Below are positions 26,615-35,377 of a DNA stretch of 44,003 bases, piece by piece (the first letter of the stretch is position 1; the number at the start of each line of letters is the position of its first letter). Position numbers and translations under genes: made by a program. Below the pieces are notes generated by a model that saw nothing but the letters and a program-made list of their open reading frames with translations, did no database searches and had not been told where the DNA came from. This DNA is from Simkania sp. Lineage in GTDB: Bacteria; Chlamydiota; Chlamydiia; Chlamydiales; Rhabdochlamydiaceae. The stretch is taken from contig JAGXTH010000064.1 in the NCBI GenBank assembly GCA_018333475.1, forward strand, positions 1 through 44,003, in the 5' to 3' direction.

Positions 26615-27220
26615 CTATTGGATAGGTTTAAAACGTAGTTGGTTTTCCCCATCTACAACAACACTCTCCAGGAACATAGTTAATGGACGTACCCAAACAT
26701 CCCTATCTCCATACAAAGCCTGATATACTACGCTCTCTTCTAGGGTTTCACTATTACGCCCTACAGACACAATTTTATAGCGTTTTCCCCTATAGTGCTC
26801 ATAAATCGCACCTTCTACTAACGACTTAGCTTGAGTCGAAAAAGGTTTTAAGAGCTCATTTTGAGGAGGAGTAGGAGGATTATAGTAGCAACGCAGTTCT
26901 GTCATTTTGCCATTTTCCCAATGCATAAAATCGACTCCGTAGAGAATCAAATCATCCAGCGTGATCTTAAACTCCAGAATTCCTACATTTCCATCTTCAT
27001 AAGCATTAACAACTTCGTAAGAAATGTTGCTGGTTTCACTAAATTGCTTTTTGAGGACATTCACTACTGTTTCTTTACCTCGTACCCACTTCAACGCTGG
27101 ATCAAATAGAGCAAAGTCCTCAGTGAGCAAAGAACCGATTGCATCTGCATCTTTATCAGTAAAGAATTGAGCGAATTGCATTGTTAAGTCTTTCATTGTC
27201 AAGTTTTTTACAGTTAACAT
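26615..27220 (-). CDS. SnoaL/NTF2-like domain fused to DUF1653
   Basis: 201 residues with two parts. Residues about 12-112 resemble an NTF2/SnoaL-like cone (FTDKDADAIGSLLTEDFALFDPALKWVRGKE ... DFMHWENGKMTELRCYY), usually an isomerase, hydrolase or small-ligand binder. Residues about 135-200 match the DUF1653 pattern (GAIYEHYRGKRYKIVSVGRNSETLEESVVYQALYGD ... WVRP). Fusion of the two is unusual in my experience. Later in-frame ATGs at 27196 and 27181 are possible starts, as no good ribosome site marks the first. Function unknown; flanked by other acquired-looking genes. Confidence 0.7.
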   Translation of the reverse strand: MLTVKNLTMKDLTMQFAQFFTDKDADAIGSLLTEDFALFDPALKWVRGKETVVNVLKKQFSETSNISYEVVNAYEDGNVGILEFKITLDDLILYGVDFMHWENGKMTELRCYYNPPTPPQNELLKPFSTQAKSLVEGAIYEHYRGKRYKIVSVGRNSETLEESVVYQALYGDRDVWVRPLTMFLESVVVDGENQLRFKPIQ

Positions 27221-27330
27221 TTTGTACGACCTGATTAGGATATTTCTTTAAAATTTGGAAATTTAAGCTACATCCAAATCGACCTATTTTAAATCTAGGC
27301 GCTTATATTTACAATAACCTTACTGAATCA

Positions 27331-27879
27331 CTATTTTATCTGAAACAACTTGGACTTTACCATTTTCGCCCTTTTCTCTAGACTACCTGTGACTTCTAAA
27401 ACTTCAATTTCATCTAATATTCCTAGTGAATCTTCTAGGAGTATCTCTTGAAGTTTTTCATCGACCTTCATTCTGAGCTTTAAATCTTCAGAAGCAGGTA
27501 CAGGAATGCGATTTTCAATGGGGACAAAAATAATAAAGTCCAAAAGACGAATAGCCTCTTGCATCATTTGTATCCACTCTTCGGTATCAATAGATTCTCC
27601 AAGAGAAGGACTCTCTGCAATGGCCAAAGCATAGGCCAAATAGTCTAAAGGGCTCCGATCGAAAATCGTGTTATTTCGACTCTCTTCAATAACTGCCACT
27701 GAGCGCTTGAGCTGCTGCTCAAAATCTTCTAAAGAGGGCGGATTCGAGAACTCATAACCGTCTTCCTCAAGAAGAAAATAAGGTTCATCAACCGATGTGT
27801 AATTTGGGAACTGTTCCAACAAAGCTGCTATTAGAGTTGATTTCCCGGAAAAATGCGTCCCAGAAATTGCGATTCGCAT
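27331..27879 (-). CDS. P-loop NTPase, small-molecule or nucleoside kinase-like (AAA_28 type)
   Basis: 182 residues. Walker A GTHFSGKST is at the N-terminus. VDEPYFLLEEDGYEF follows, then DRSPLDYLAY as in nucleoside- and NadR-type kinases, and IIFVPIENR as the later strand before a lid region. The size and order fit an ATP-dependent kinase of a small molecule rather than a AAA+ machine. It lies 106 nt upstream of the DUF1653 fusion and downstream of fosX on the same strand, so the three could be cotranscribed. Substrate not determined. Confidence 0.7.
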   Translation of the reverse strand: MRIAISGTHFSGKSTLIAALLEQFPNYTSVDEPYFLLEEDGYEFSNPPSLEDFEQQLKRSVAVIEESRNNTIFDRSPLDYLAYALAIAESPSLGESIDTEEWIQMMQEAIRLLDFIIFVPIENRIPVPASEDLKLRMKVDEKLQEILLEDSLGILDEIEVLEVTGSLEKRAKMVKSKLFQIK

Positions 27880-27985
27880 ATAGCCCAGTCCTTTCTTGAA
27901 AATCGTTAATCACAGACGCAAACTACGTCCTTATCAAAAGAGTCCATGTTCATGCGCGTTATTTAATAACGACTCTCCGTAAGTC

Positions 27986-28438
27986 CTAAGTAAATACCGA
28001 TGTGGCAGCTGCATCATTCTTAAAAAATGGATCTCCCATCATTTCGTAATAATTTAGACGCGTTGCCAGATCTCCGGTATGCAATTCGAAAAGATGATTA
28101 TCGTAATCATAAAAATAGATCGATCTTCCCTCTTGAGGATCACGGGACCGACTCGGTCTTACCTCCAAACCCAACTCATGAATCTTTGATTCAAAGAGCG
28201 GTAGATCTGCTTCCACAACATGGAAAGCGATATGGTTATAGGAACGTGCTAAAACAGGCCCTTCCATCAGGGCTATCCAAAGATCTCCAATCAGAAGAAA
28301 TTTTTCTCTAGAGATTGAGAATTTTCGATTTTCACTCGAATACACTTCGACCGCGTCAAACAACTCACTAAAAAGTTGGGCTGATTTTTCCAGATCTTTA
28401 CAAAGCAGTGTGATGTGACTAACCCCTTTGATTTGCAT
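27986..28438 (-). CDS. fosX: FosX-type fosfomycin hydrolase (VOC/glyoxalase superfamily)
   Basis: 150 residues with close resemblance to Listeria FosX along the whole length: GVSHITLL, FDAVEVYSS, FSISREKFLLIGDLWIALMEG, YNHIAFH, GRSIYFYDYDNHLFELHTG. The metal ligands His8, His69 and Glu118 are present, and Glu45 aligns with Listeria FosX Glu44, the general base that separates epoxide-hydrolysing FosX from thiol-transferring FosA/B. FosX opens the fosfomycin epoxide with water using Mn2+. It starts 23 bp from the repeat arm that truncates the Bro-N gene. Chlamydial MurA is, by general knowledge, already fosfomycin-insensitive, so the selective value or true substrate is an open point. Confidence 0.88.
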   Translation of the reverse strand: MQIKGVSHITLLCKDLEKSAQLFSELFDAVEVYSSENRKFSISREKFLLIGDLWIALMEGPVLARSYNHIAFHVVEADLPLFESKIHELGLEVRPSRSRDPQEGRSIYFYDYDNHLFELHTGDLATRLNYYEMMGDPFFKNDAAATSVFT

Positions 28439-28451
28439 TTTTGATTACCCA

Positions 28452-28820
28452 TCAACTTCTAAGAAGCTGTACTAAAACCTGGGTTCGTCGCTTTTGTGGA
28501 TTATTTTGGCCGCTTTTCGACTCCAATTTCAGTTGTACGATTTTCCCGTACAACTGACTAAACCCTTCTTTTTCAGAAAGTTGAATTTTTAAATCTGACC
28601 AATATCGTCTCGGATTAGAGCTTTCGGTCAAAGCCTCTATGATATCGACCACTGAAAAATACCATTCGCCTTTATAAAGGATCCGGCGAATTTTCTTGTC
28701 CTCAAAAACAGCAATTTTATTCGCTGCCTTCTGGAGTTTTTTCTCTGAATTCTGCACGACACAAACCACAAATTTAGAAGTAAAAGAAAAATTGTAGTGG
28801 AGCACACTTATTAGAGACAA
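28452..28820 (-). pseudogene. Bro-N domain protein, truncated by a repeat arm
   Basis: 122-codon open frame. Residues about 35-98 match the Bro-N domain of phage-derived BRO/antirepressor and DinD-like proteins (KIAVFEDKKIRRILYKGEW, YFSVVDIIEALTES, then LKIQLSEKEGF and KIVQLK). Full-length relatives run to roughly 270-300 residues. Here residue 99 onward is read from the palindromic element arm (28462-28526) and ends just beyond it, giving a Lys/Arg/Gln-rich tail unlike the family. The rest of the gene is not found downstream. The true start may lie a few codons inside the frame. Most likely a broken remnant, although a short DNA-binding product could still be made. Confidence 0.8.
28462..28526. 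repeat. Solitary arm of the palindromic element (copy 4)
   Basis: 65 bp identical to the reverse complement of 17299-17363, one arm of copy 3. The opposite arm is missing. It overlaps the 3' end of the Bro-N reading frame and ends next to fosX. Confidence 0.93.
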
Positions 28821-28933
28821 GTACTATGAGAAAACTCAGAGAGCATCACAAGAAGTATATCAAAAATGTGCCAGAGACTAGAATCTCGATCAACAAGGCA
28901 TCCAAATTTTGATACAACTCATTGATAATGAAA

Positions 28934-29017
<84 letters not shown>

Positions 29018-29020
29018 AAA

Positions 29021-29043
29021 GGGACCCCCGCGAAGAGGGTCCC
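29021..29043 (-). terminator. GC-rich hairpin between the CT504-like gene and tRNA-Leu
   Basis: GGGACCC/GGGTCCC, 7-bp stem with a 9-nt loop, followed on the minus strand by TTTGC. It lies 26 bp after the stop of the upstream gene and 3 bp before the tRNA, so it may be a terminator or an RNA-processing signal. Confidence 0.6.
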
Positions 29044-29069
29044 CGAAAGATTTTACAGATCTTGAAAAT

Positions 29070-29843
29070 TTAAGGAAAGAAAGAGTCTTCTTCCGGAGCA
29101 GTTAGATGAATATGAGAAGATGCCTCATGTTCCATATCCCTTTGTCCAGACTCAAACAGCGGGGGCTCATTCACCTTTGCGGTTGAAAGAGAACTTTCCA
29201 TAATAAGTGTATCTTTGTAACGAGCCAACGTTTCAGAAATAAGGGTTGTCGGGGGAGGAATAAGTGTGCCGAACAAAGGTGATGAAACGGTAGGAGGCGT
29301 TTCATCAGGAGGGGCATCACCCCCTAAGACAACGGCTAGCGTTGTTTCTTCAGGGTGTTTTTTCTCCGTCCATTCCTTCATCTCATGCCGCTCATCACCT
29401 GATCGACGGCGGCGATGACGACGACGATCACGTCGTTTATCAACACGTTGTTCCGTAGGCACCACTTCAGATCCCTCTTCACTTTGAGAGGGCGTCTCAA
29501 CTAGTTCCTTTTCAGGAACCACTTCTCGCTCTTGTGCATTGCGTAAGGGGGCTTCTCTACCACCGCCGATTTTAATCGATTTTTCGACAGAGGCACTCTT
29601 CAGCAAGACTCTTGTCTCTTTCGTTTCTAGTACTTCATAATCACTCACTGGCAAGAGAAACGCTTTAGGTTTTTCTAAGCAGCGAAAAAACAATGCCGTT
29701 CCAAAGGAAACGACTTCCACAGCTTCGACAGTATATTCTTCGTGAGCACTACCTTTGCTGTTACGGACGGATAGCTTAAAGCCATCCCGGGCAGTGATCA
29801 CCGTTTCGATAATAGGTTCTCGTGTAAAATGCACGTTGAGCAT
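29070..29843 (-). CDS. Chlamydia-conserved protein (CT504-like), Arg-rich, function unknown
   Basis: 257 residues. The ordered N-terminal part (about 1-88) looks beta-rich. A low-complexity middle includes a strongly basic segment, DKRRDRRRHRRRRSGDE (about 135-151), then an acidic and Pro/Thr-rich tail. It lies directly downstream of gapA, the position of CT504 in Chlamydia trachomatis as I recall it. The Arg cluster could bind nucleic acid or act in targeting. No signal peptide or membrane segment. A TCATGCGA/TCGCATGA hairpin sits between it and gapA. Homology to CT504 rests on position more than on sequence. Confidence 0.65.
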   Translation of the reverse strand: MLNVHFTREPIIETVITARDGFKLSVRNSKGSAHEEYTVEAVEVVSFGTALFFRCLEKPKAFLLPVSDYEVLETKETRVLLKSASVEKSIKIGGGREAPLRNAQEREVVPEKELVETPSQSEEGSEVVPTEQRVDKRRDRRRHRRRRSGDERHEMKEWTEKKHPEETTLAVVLGGDAPPDETPPTVSSPLFGTLIPPPTTLISETLARYKDTLIMESSLSTAKVNEPPLFESGQRDMEHEASSHIHLTAPEEDSFFP

Positions 29844-29857
29844 CCATTAAGGTTAGA

Positions 29858-29882
29858 TCATGCGATTGGGTCTTTCGCATGA
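29858..29882 (-). terminator. Hairpin between gapA and the CT504-like gene
   Basis: TCATGCGA/TCGCATGA, 8-bp stem, 9-nt loop, in the short gap after gapA. No T run follows, so it may be a partial terminator or an mRNA-stability element. Confidence 0.45.
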
Positions 29883-29889
29883 GATGTTG

Positions 29890-30900
29890 TTATTCTCTGG
29901 TGGCTATATAATCGATCAAGTCGACGACCCGACTCGAATACCCCATTTCGTTATCATACCATGCCACTAATTTGTAAAAACGGTCATTTAAAGCGATTCC
30001 TGCTCCTTTATCGAAAATGCAGGAATAATGCGAACCGATGAAATCCGAGGAAACCACTTCTTCATCACAAAATTGCACAACGCCTTTCATATCACTTTCC
30101 GCAGCATTTTGCACTGCTTTGCAGATGTCCTCATAAGTCGTTGACCGACTGAGACGTACTGTAAGGTCCACAGCAGAAACATCAATCGAGGGCACTCGAA
30201 ACGCCATACCAGTCAACTTCCCTTTGACAGCAGGCAAGCAAAGTGCCACAGCTTTTGCAGCACCAGTGGATGCAGGAATGATATTAATGCTAGCTGCTCT
30301 GCCACCCCGCCAGTCTTTTTTTGAAGGGCCGTCAACGCTGGGTTGCGTAGCTGTCATTGCATGAATCGTTGTCATTAACCCTTCTTCAATCCCAAAATGA
30401 TCAAGAAGGATTTTAGTGAGGGGAGCTAGGCAATTCGTCGTGCAAGAAGCATTGGAAAGCACGATATCTTTTTTAGGATCGTACTCCTTGTGATTGACAC
30501 CATAGACAAACGTCGCTACACCCTCTTTAGCAGGCGCCGAAATAATAACCCGTTTAGCTCCTCCCTGCAGATGCTTTTCCGCGTCTTCCCGATGCGTAAA
30601 AAGACCTGTAGACTCCACGACATAATCAACGCCGAGATCTCGGTATGGGAGCTTGGCAGGATCTCTTTCAGAAAAAACTTGGATGCTTTTATCTTTACAT
30701 CGAAGACTTTGACCCTCAGCCCACACCTCATAGGGAAGCATTCGATGTACTGAGTCATATTTTAGAAGGTATGCTAAGTTCTCAGCAGGCACGAGATCAT
30801 TGACGGCAACAACTTCAAAATGCCTAGATTTCTCAAGAGCCACACGTAGAAATAACCTTCCAATTCGCCCAAACCCGTTAATCGCTACTCTGGCTACCAT
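29890..30900 (-). CDS. gapA: Glyceraldehyde-3-phosphate dehydrogenase
   Basis: Glycolytic enzyme oxidising glyceraldehyde 3-phosphate to 1,3-bisphosphoglycerate with NAD. The 336 residues carry the Rossmann start [15 protein letters not shown], the catalytic motif [13 protein letters not shown] with the active-site Cys (about 152), the [24 protein letters not shown] segment and the C-terminal [16 protein letters not shown]. It follows the ribosomal operon terminator and has its own promoter. The order next to rplQ matches Chlamydia. An AGAGGG ribosome site precedes the ATG. Confidence 0.97.
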   Translation of the reverse strand: MVARVAINGFGRIGRLFLRVALEKSRHFEVVAVNDLVPAENLAYLLKYDSVHRMLPYEVWAEGQSLRCKDKSIQVFSERDPAKLPYRDLGVDYVVESTGLFTHREDAEKHLQGGAKRVIISAPAKEGVATFVYGVNHKEYDPKKDIVLSNASCTTNCLAPLTKILLDHFGIEEGLMTTIHAMTATQPSVDGPSKKDWRGGRAASINIIPASTGAAKAVALCLPAVKGKLTGMAFRVPSIDVSAVDLTVRLSRSTTYEDICKAVQNAAESDMKGVVQFCDEEVVSSDFIGSHYSCIFDKGAGIALNDRFYKLVAWYDNEMGYSSRVVDLIDYIATRE

Positions 30901-30930
30901 TTTGGTCCCTCTTTCGCAGTCAAAGCGTCG

Positions 30931-30959
30931 ATCTTATAGAAGCATAAGCACTGTGTAAA
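30931..30959 (-). promoter_or_regulatory. Sigma66-type promoter of gapA
   Basis: On the minus strand TTTACA (30954-30959), a 17-bp spacer, then TAAGAT (30931-30936). It lies between the operon terminator and the gapA ATG, giving a leader of about 25 nt. An alternative -10 TATAAG overlaps it. Confidence 0.6.
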
Positions 30960-30979
30960 GTAGAAAAATTGAATGACTT

Positions 30980-31022
30980 AAAAATGAAGCAATGCGCAAA
31001 AGATGAGTTTTTACGCATTGCT
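30980..31022 (-). terminator. Rho-independent terminator of the ribosomal protein operon
   Basis: On the minus strand AGCAATGCG pairs with CGCATTGCT (9-bp stem, 17-nt loop), followed by TCATTTTT. It begins 16 bp after the rplQ stop codon and separates the operon from gapA. Confidence 0.85.
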
Positions 31023-31037
31023 CAAATCGAAATATGA

Positions 31038-31463
31038 CTACTCAGAAAGGTATTCGAGAAAACATGTAGGAGCATTGTCTCCTACTCGCTGACTTTTACG
31101 AATAATTCGTGTATATCCACCATTACGCTGCGCAAAGCGCTTAGAGAGATCCAAAAGTTTCCCAATTACCTGACGATCATTATTATAGGAACTTTTATCA
31201 CCTGCTTTAGCAGCCCGTTTTTCTTTAGTGGTCAGCTCGTTATACGTTACCATGAGCGTAGCAATCGCTTTTCTTCTGCTGAAAAGCGTATCTTCTTTCG
31301 CTACCGTAATCAGCTTATCAGCATGACGGCGTAACTCTTTCGCCTTAGTCACTGTAGTTTCAATGCGTCCATGTTCAACAAGAGATTTCAGCATGTTAGC
31401 GATCATGCACCGCCGATGAGATGCCGTACGTCCGATTTTGAATGTGTGTTTTCCGTGTCTCAT
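31038..31463 (-). CDS. rplQ: 50S ribosomal protein L17
   Basis: 141 residues. The start [28 protein letters not shown] is the L17 signature; it binds 23S rRNA near the exit tunnel. Its ATG overlaps the rpoA stop by 4 nt, so translation is coupled. It is the last gene of the operon, followed by the terminator at 30980-31022. Confidence 0.96.
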   Translation of the reverse strand: MRHGKHTFKIGRTASHRRCMIANMLKSLVEHGRIETTVTKAKELRRHADKLITVAKEDTLFSRRKAIATLMVTYNELTTKEKRAAKAGDKSSYNNDRQVIGKLLDLSKRFAQRNGGYTRIIRKSQRVGDNAPTCFLEYLSE

Positions 31464-32554
31464 GCTTCTTTTCCTGCTTTTTCTGTCTGATAATCTACAA
31501 CGAAATGTTTCACATTTTCACGTGTAATGCCAAATTTGGCAAGATCCATTCCGAGATATAGACCCATTTCTTCTAGTTTTGCTTTGATCTCATTTAGCGA
31601 TTTTTTCCCAAAATTTCGGAATTTAAGCATTTCCGACTCAGGCATAATAACAAGCTCTGCAATCGTATCAATATCAGCGCCTACTAGGCAATTCGTTGAA
31701 CGAACGGAGAGTTCTATTTCACTAATCTTAAGAGCTAACTTAGCCATGAGAGCATCACGATCTGTGTTAAGCTCAACTTGATCACGCTCAAATGTTACAT
31801 TAAGCATCTTCACTTGATCGAACACTTGGAAATGCAAAATACCAATCTGTGTCGCAAATGAAAGCGCTTCTTCTGGAGTAATACGACCATCTGTCGTTAC
31901 GTCGAGAATCAAACGATCATAGTCAGTATCCTGTCCAACACGCGTGTTTTCTACAAAGTAGTTAACTAGCTTCACAGGGGAGTAGGCCGAATCAATAATA
32001 ATTTCATCGACAATCTTATCCAAAACAAGGTGACGCTCGGAAGGAACAAAGCCTCTACCAACCCCAATCTTGAGATCTACTCTCTTAGTAAGGGGTTTTG
32101 TGACGGTAAATATCAACAAGTCTGGGTTAACGAGATCATAATCTGATTCCCCAAGTAAGTCCTTGAGAGTCACGAAATATTGGCCACCTGATTTTTCGAT
32201 TTGTTGAGGGGAAATATCAAGCATTTTAGTGACAACTCGTCTTTCATGGGTCACTTGATCTTCTGTTGAAAGCTTACGGAGAAGCGCTCCCTTTAAATTG
32301 AGAACAATATGCGTCATGTCTTCCACGATTCCTTCAACAGCTGCATACTCGTGGGGAACCCCTTCAATACGAAGGGAGACGATGGCAGGCGCCTCGAGGG
32401 AACTAAGCATGATTCTCCTGAGAGCGTTCCCTATGGTATGCCCAAATCCACGCTCAAACGGTTCTGCGATAAAACGCACTTGATTAGGTTTGCGCGACAA
32501 TTCGTCGACTTTAATTTTACTGGGCAACTCAAACTTGCCGTACTTGACCGCCAT
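31460..32554 (-). CDS. rpoA: RNA polymerase alpha subunit
   Basis: 364 residues. The N-terminal dimerisation domain ([27 protein letters not shown] near residue 28) assembles beta and beta'. After a linker, the C-terminal domain carries [28 protein letters not shown], which contacts promoter DNA and activators. It sits between rpsK and rplQ as in most bacteria. rpsD, often between rpsK and rpoA elsewhere, is absent here, as in Chlamydia. Confidence 0.97.
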   Translation of the reverse strand: MAVKYGKFELPSKIKVDELSRKPNQVRFIAEPFERGFGHTIGNALRRIMLSSLEAPAIVSLRIEGVPHEYAAVEGIVEDMTHIVLNLKGALLRKLSTEDQVTHERRVVTKMLDISPQQIEKSGGQYFVTLKDLLGESDYDLVNPDLLIFTVTKPLTKRVDLKIGVGRGFVPSERHLVLDKIVDEIIIDSAYSPVKLVNYFVENTRVGQDTDYDRLILDVTTDGRITPEEALSFATQIGILHFQVFDQVKMLNVTFERDQVELNTDRDALMAKLALKISEIELSVRSTNCLVGADIDTIAELVIMPESEMLKFRNFGKKSLNEIKAKLEEMGLYLGMDLAKFGITRENVKHFVVDYQTEKAGKEA

Positions 32555-32583
32555 GTGTCAGCTCTCCTCTGGAATGTAAATGA

Positions 32584-33009
32584 TTAAACGCGTCGTCTCT
32601 TGCGCGGACGGCATCCATTATGTGGTACAGGTGTTTTATCGCGGATCACCGTGATGATAAGGCCTGCACTTTGAAGCCCTCTTACGGCAGACTCGCGTCC
32701 TGCACCAGGGCCGCTTAAATTCACTTCTACTTCTTTCATGCCCTGTGACATCGCCACCTTCGCAGCATCTTGAGCAGCAACAGTTGCCGCAAAAGCAGAA
32801 GATTTACGCGAGCCTGAAAAATTAACTTTACCAGCTGAAGCCCAAGAAATCACATTGCCTGCTGGATCGGTAATGGCAACAATCGTGTTATTAAAAGTCG
32901 CTTTGACATGTGCAAGTCCACTCGGCACTGAACGAGCAACTTTCTTTCTCGCCTTTGCTACTGTGGGCTTTTTTGCGGTGGTTTTTTGTGCTTCCTGCTT
33001 ATTAGCCAA
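32584..33009 (-). CDS. rpsK: 30S ribosomal protein S11
   Basis: 141 residues. A Lys/Ala/Thr-rich N-terminal extension (about 1-27) precedes the conserved core [30 protein letters not shown] and the C-terminal [13 protein letters not shown]11 forms part of the platform near the mRNA exit. It is 28 nt downstream of rpsM. Confidence 0.96.
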   Translation of the reverse strand: MANKQEAQKTTAKKPTVAKARKKVARSVPSGLAHVKATFNNTIVAITDPAGNVISWASAGKVNFSGSRKSSAFAATVAAQDAAKVAMSQGMKEVEVNLSGPGAGRESAVRGLQSAGLIITVIRDKTPVPHNGCRPRKRRRV

Positions 33010-33037
33010 GAGTCCTCTCCTTAGAAAATGCTATCTG

Positions 33038-33406
33038 TTATTTTTTCTTGTTAGCAACGGTTTTGCGTTTACCTTTACGAGTACGAGCATTTGTTCGCGT
33101 ACGCTGTCCTCGAACTGGAAGCCCTAAACGATGACGCATGCCTCGATAGGAATGAATACTAATTAAACGCTTGATGTTGTTTTGTACTTGACGGCGCAGA
33201 TCCCCTTCAACGACATACTGTGATTGTAAAATCGCGTTAAGACGAGCGATGTCTTCTTCTGTGAGCTTGTTCGCACGCATATTACGATTGAGTCCAAGCT
33301 TATCGATAATGTCGTTCGAAAGTTTTCTCCCCACTCCATAGATATACGTCAAGCTCACTTCGAGACGCTTACTGTCGGGGATATCGATTCCAATGACCCT
33401 AGGCAT
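33038..33406 (-). CDS. rpsM: 30S ribosomal protein S13
   Basis: 122 residues. [25 protein letters not shown] at the start and [25 protein letters not shown] at the end are typical of S13, which bridges head and 50S. The 81-bp gap from secY, where rpmJ (L36) often lies, holds no gene. Confidence 0.97.
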   Translation of the reverse strand: MPRVIGIDIPDSKRLEVSLTYIYGVGRKLSNDIIDKLGLNRNMRANKLTEEDIARLNAILQSQYVVEGDLRRQVQNNIKRLISIHSYRGMRHRLGLPVRGQRTRTNARTRKGKRKTVANKKK

Positions 33407-33445
33407 ATTGTTCCTTTACACTTCCTGATTTACTGCGAAAAATTT

Positions 33446-33460
33446 ACCAGGCTTACTGGT
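33446..33460 (-). terminator. Small hairpin with T run between secY and rpsM
   Basis: On the minus strand ACCAG-TAAGC-CTGGT, followed by AAATTTTT. The stem is only 5 bp, so at most it would weakly attenuate transcription into rpsM. Confidence 0.3.
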
Positions 33461-33487
33461 TAAAACTCAAGTTCTTAGAGACCCCTA

Positions 33488-34858
33488 CTAGCGTCCCTGT
33501 AGTCTTCCATATTTCATAAAGCCATCATACCGCTTCATAAGTAAGTGAGACTCAATCTGTTTCGTTGTATCTAAAACGACGCCGACGAGGATTAAAAGCG
33601 ATGTGCCTCCGAAAAAATATGTGATGGTGGCATCAACGTTTAAAAATTTCCCTACTAACGTCGGGAGAACCGCTATAGCTGCCAAGAAAAAAGCACCTGC
33701 AAATGTGATCTTATTCATAGTAGATTCGAGATAGTCATGTGTAGGTTTGCCCTGGCGAATCCCCGGGATAAATGCTCCATTTTTTTTCATATCTGAAGCA
33801 ATTTGCTCTGGATGAAACTGTGTTGCTGTCCAAAAGTAAGTAAAAAAAATAATGAGCAACACGTATGCAATAAGGTAAGGCCACTGTCCTGGAGACAACC
33901 AACTAGCAAACCGGCCAAGCCATTTTTCCTGACCCGCGAACTGACCAATAGTTGCTGGAAACATCAGTAGTGATGAGGCAAAGATTACTGGAATCACACC
34001 TGCATAATTAATCTTGAGTGGAATGTGTGCCCTATCCCCTTGTCCCTCTTCAGCTCCTACTGTTCTACGAGCATACTGTAGTGGAATTTTACGCTGCCCT
34101 TGAATGATCAATATTGTACCAACAATAATCAAAACGAAAACACACGCCAAAACGATAAGTGTTGAAAATGTAAGGCGCCCAGGCTCTTGAGAGTCAAGAT
34201 TAAGCTGTTGAATGATCGAACCTATCGTAGTGGGTAGGCTAGAAAGAATTCCCACAGTAATAATTAAACTGATCCCATTGCCAACACCTTTTTCTGTGAT
34301 CTGTTCACCAAACCACATCAACATAATCGTTCCCGCTGTCATTGTGAACATGACAATAAGGTAAAATAACCAAGGAGCACCAAACATCCTAGGTTGCAGC
34401 AGTTCGCTAACAATTAGACCTGGGCTCCCGGCATGCAATTGCAATGCATATTTAGCAAAAAGACCAGCCTGAAAGAATGCTAGCCCAACGGTTAAAAGAC
34501 GAGTCAGCTTACCAATTTTCTTTTTTCCTGATTCGTAGTTTTCTTTGATCTCACGCTGAAAACTTGGAATCAGAGCAACAAGCAGCTGTAAAATAATCGA
34601 AGCGGAAATATAGGGCATAACCCCAAGAGCCACTATTGTCATTTGCGCAAAGGCTCCGCCAGAAAAGACATCCATCAATTGGAAAAGGTTCTGGCTTCCT
34701 CCTGTAGCAGCTTTAAATAGCTGAGCCGCAGCTTCGCCATCGATCCCGGGAACGGGGATATAGGCGCCAATGCGACAAACCAAAAGGAGTAAGAGCGTAA
34801 ATACGATCTTCTTCTTCAGCTCTTCGACGGAAAAAATATTTTTTAATGCTTGCCACAT
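33488..34858 (-). CDS. secY: Preprotein translocase subunit SecY
   Basis: Channel-forming core of the Sec translocon in the inner membrane. The 456 residues have ten membrane segments, starting with IVFTLLLLLVCRIGAYIPVPGIDG, and the conserved FQLMDVFSGGAFAQMTIVALGVMPYISASIILQLL. The start ATG is fixed by an in-frame stop two codons upstream. It lies between rplO and rpsM. adk and map, which often follow secY elsewhere, are missing here. Confidence 0.97.
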   Translation of the reverse strand: MWQALKNIFSVEELKKKIVFTLLLLLVCRIGAYIPVPGIDGEAAAQLFKAATGGSQNLFQLMDVFSGGAFAQMTIVALGVMPYISASIILQLLVALIPSFQREIKENYESGKKKIGKLTRLLTVGLAFFQAGLFAKYALQLHAGSPGLIVSELLQPRMFGAPWLFYLIVMFTMTAGTIMLMWFGEQITEKGVGNGISLIITVGILSSLPTTIGSIIQQLNLDSQEPGRLTFSTLIVLACVFVLIIVGTILIIQGQRKIPLQYARRTVGAEEGQGDRAHIPLKINYAGVIPVIFASSLLMFPATIGQFAGQEKWLGRFASWLSPGQWPYLIAYVLLIIFFTYFWTATQFHPEQIASDMKKNGAFIPGIRQGKPTHDYLESTMNKITFAGAFFLAAIAVLPTLVGKFLNVDATITYFFGGTSLLILVGVVLDTTKQIESHLLMKRYDGFMKYGRLQGR

Positions 34859-34927
34859 AGTTCAAAACAGTAAAAGAGCAACCCCTCCTTAGCCTCACGG
34901 CAACGAAGAAGCGCCCTTTTTAATAAC

Positions 34928-35377
34928 TTAGTTTTTCAAGAGAAAAGAACCCTTTTCAAGCTCTTCACGCGCACGCTCTGAAAGCAGCGCAACGTCGAAC
35001 TTTACTTTCTTTTGTAGCTTTCCACCAGCGAGAATCTTAAACGATTTGGAGGTCTTACGGTTCAAAATGTTCTTTTCAATTAAAGTCTGAGCGTTAACCA
35101 CTTCACCATCTTTAAAGAGTTTATCGATTAGACCTAGGTTAATCGCTGCAACATCTGTGCGGAATCGACCATTAGCAAACCCTCGTATCGGTAGCTTTCT
35201 GTACAAAGGCATTTGACCACCCTCATAACCATAACGTCTCTTATACCCAGAACGAGCCTTATCGCCCTTATTACCCCGACGACAAGTCTTCCCCCGATTA
35301 GATCCAATTCCTCGACCTACACGTTGAACATTTCGTCTTGTACGTGTGGTATCTTTGAGTGTCGAAAGAGTGATCAT
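34928..35377 (-). CDS. rplO: 50S ribosomal protein L15
   Basis: 149 residues. The start ITLSTLKDTTRTRRNVQRVGRGIGSNRGKTCRRGNKGDKAR and the GYKRRYGYEGGQMPLYRKLPIRGF block identify L15. Its ATG overlaps the rpsE stop by 4 nt; rpmD (L30), which sits between them in many bacteria, is absent. Confidence 0.97.
   Translation of the reverse strand: MITLSTLKDTTRTRRNVQRVGRGIGSNRGKTCRRGNKGDKARSGYKRRYGYEGGQMPLYRKLPIRGFANGRFRTDVAAINLGLIDKLFKDGEVVNAQTLIEKNILNRKTSKSFKILAGGKLQKKVKFDVALLSERAREELEKGSFLLKN

Noticed and set aside
28826-28912. 28-codon plus-strand frame (MRKLREHHKKYIKN...) between the Bro-N remnant and tRNA-Leu
   Set aside because: Short, basic and without a ribosome site or family match; could be a remnant but cannot be supported.
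34859-34927. AAGGAGG sequence and a TTG-initiated 12-codon frame upstream of secY
   Set aside because: The site is about 30 nt from the secY ATG and only 2 nt from the TTG, so neither spacing is functional; a leader peptide cannot be argued.
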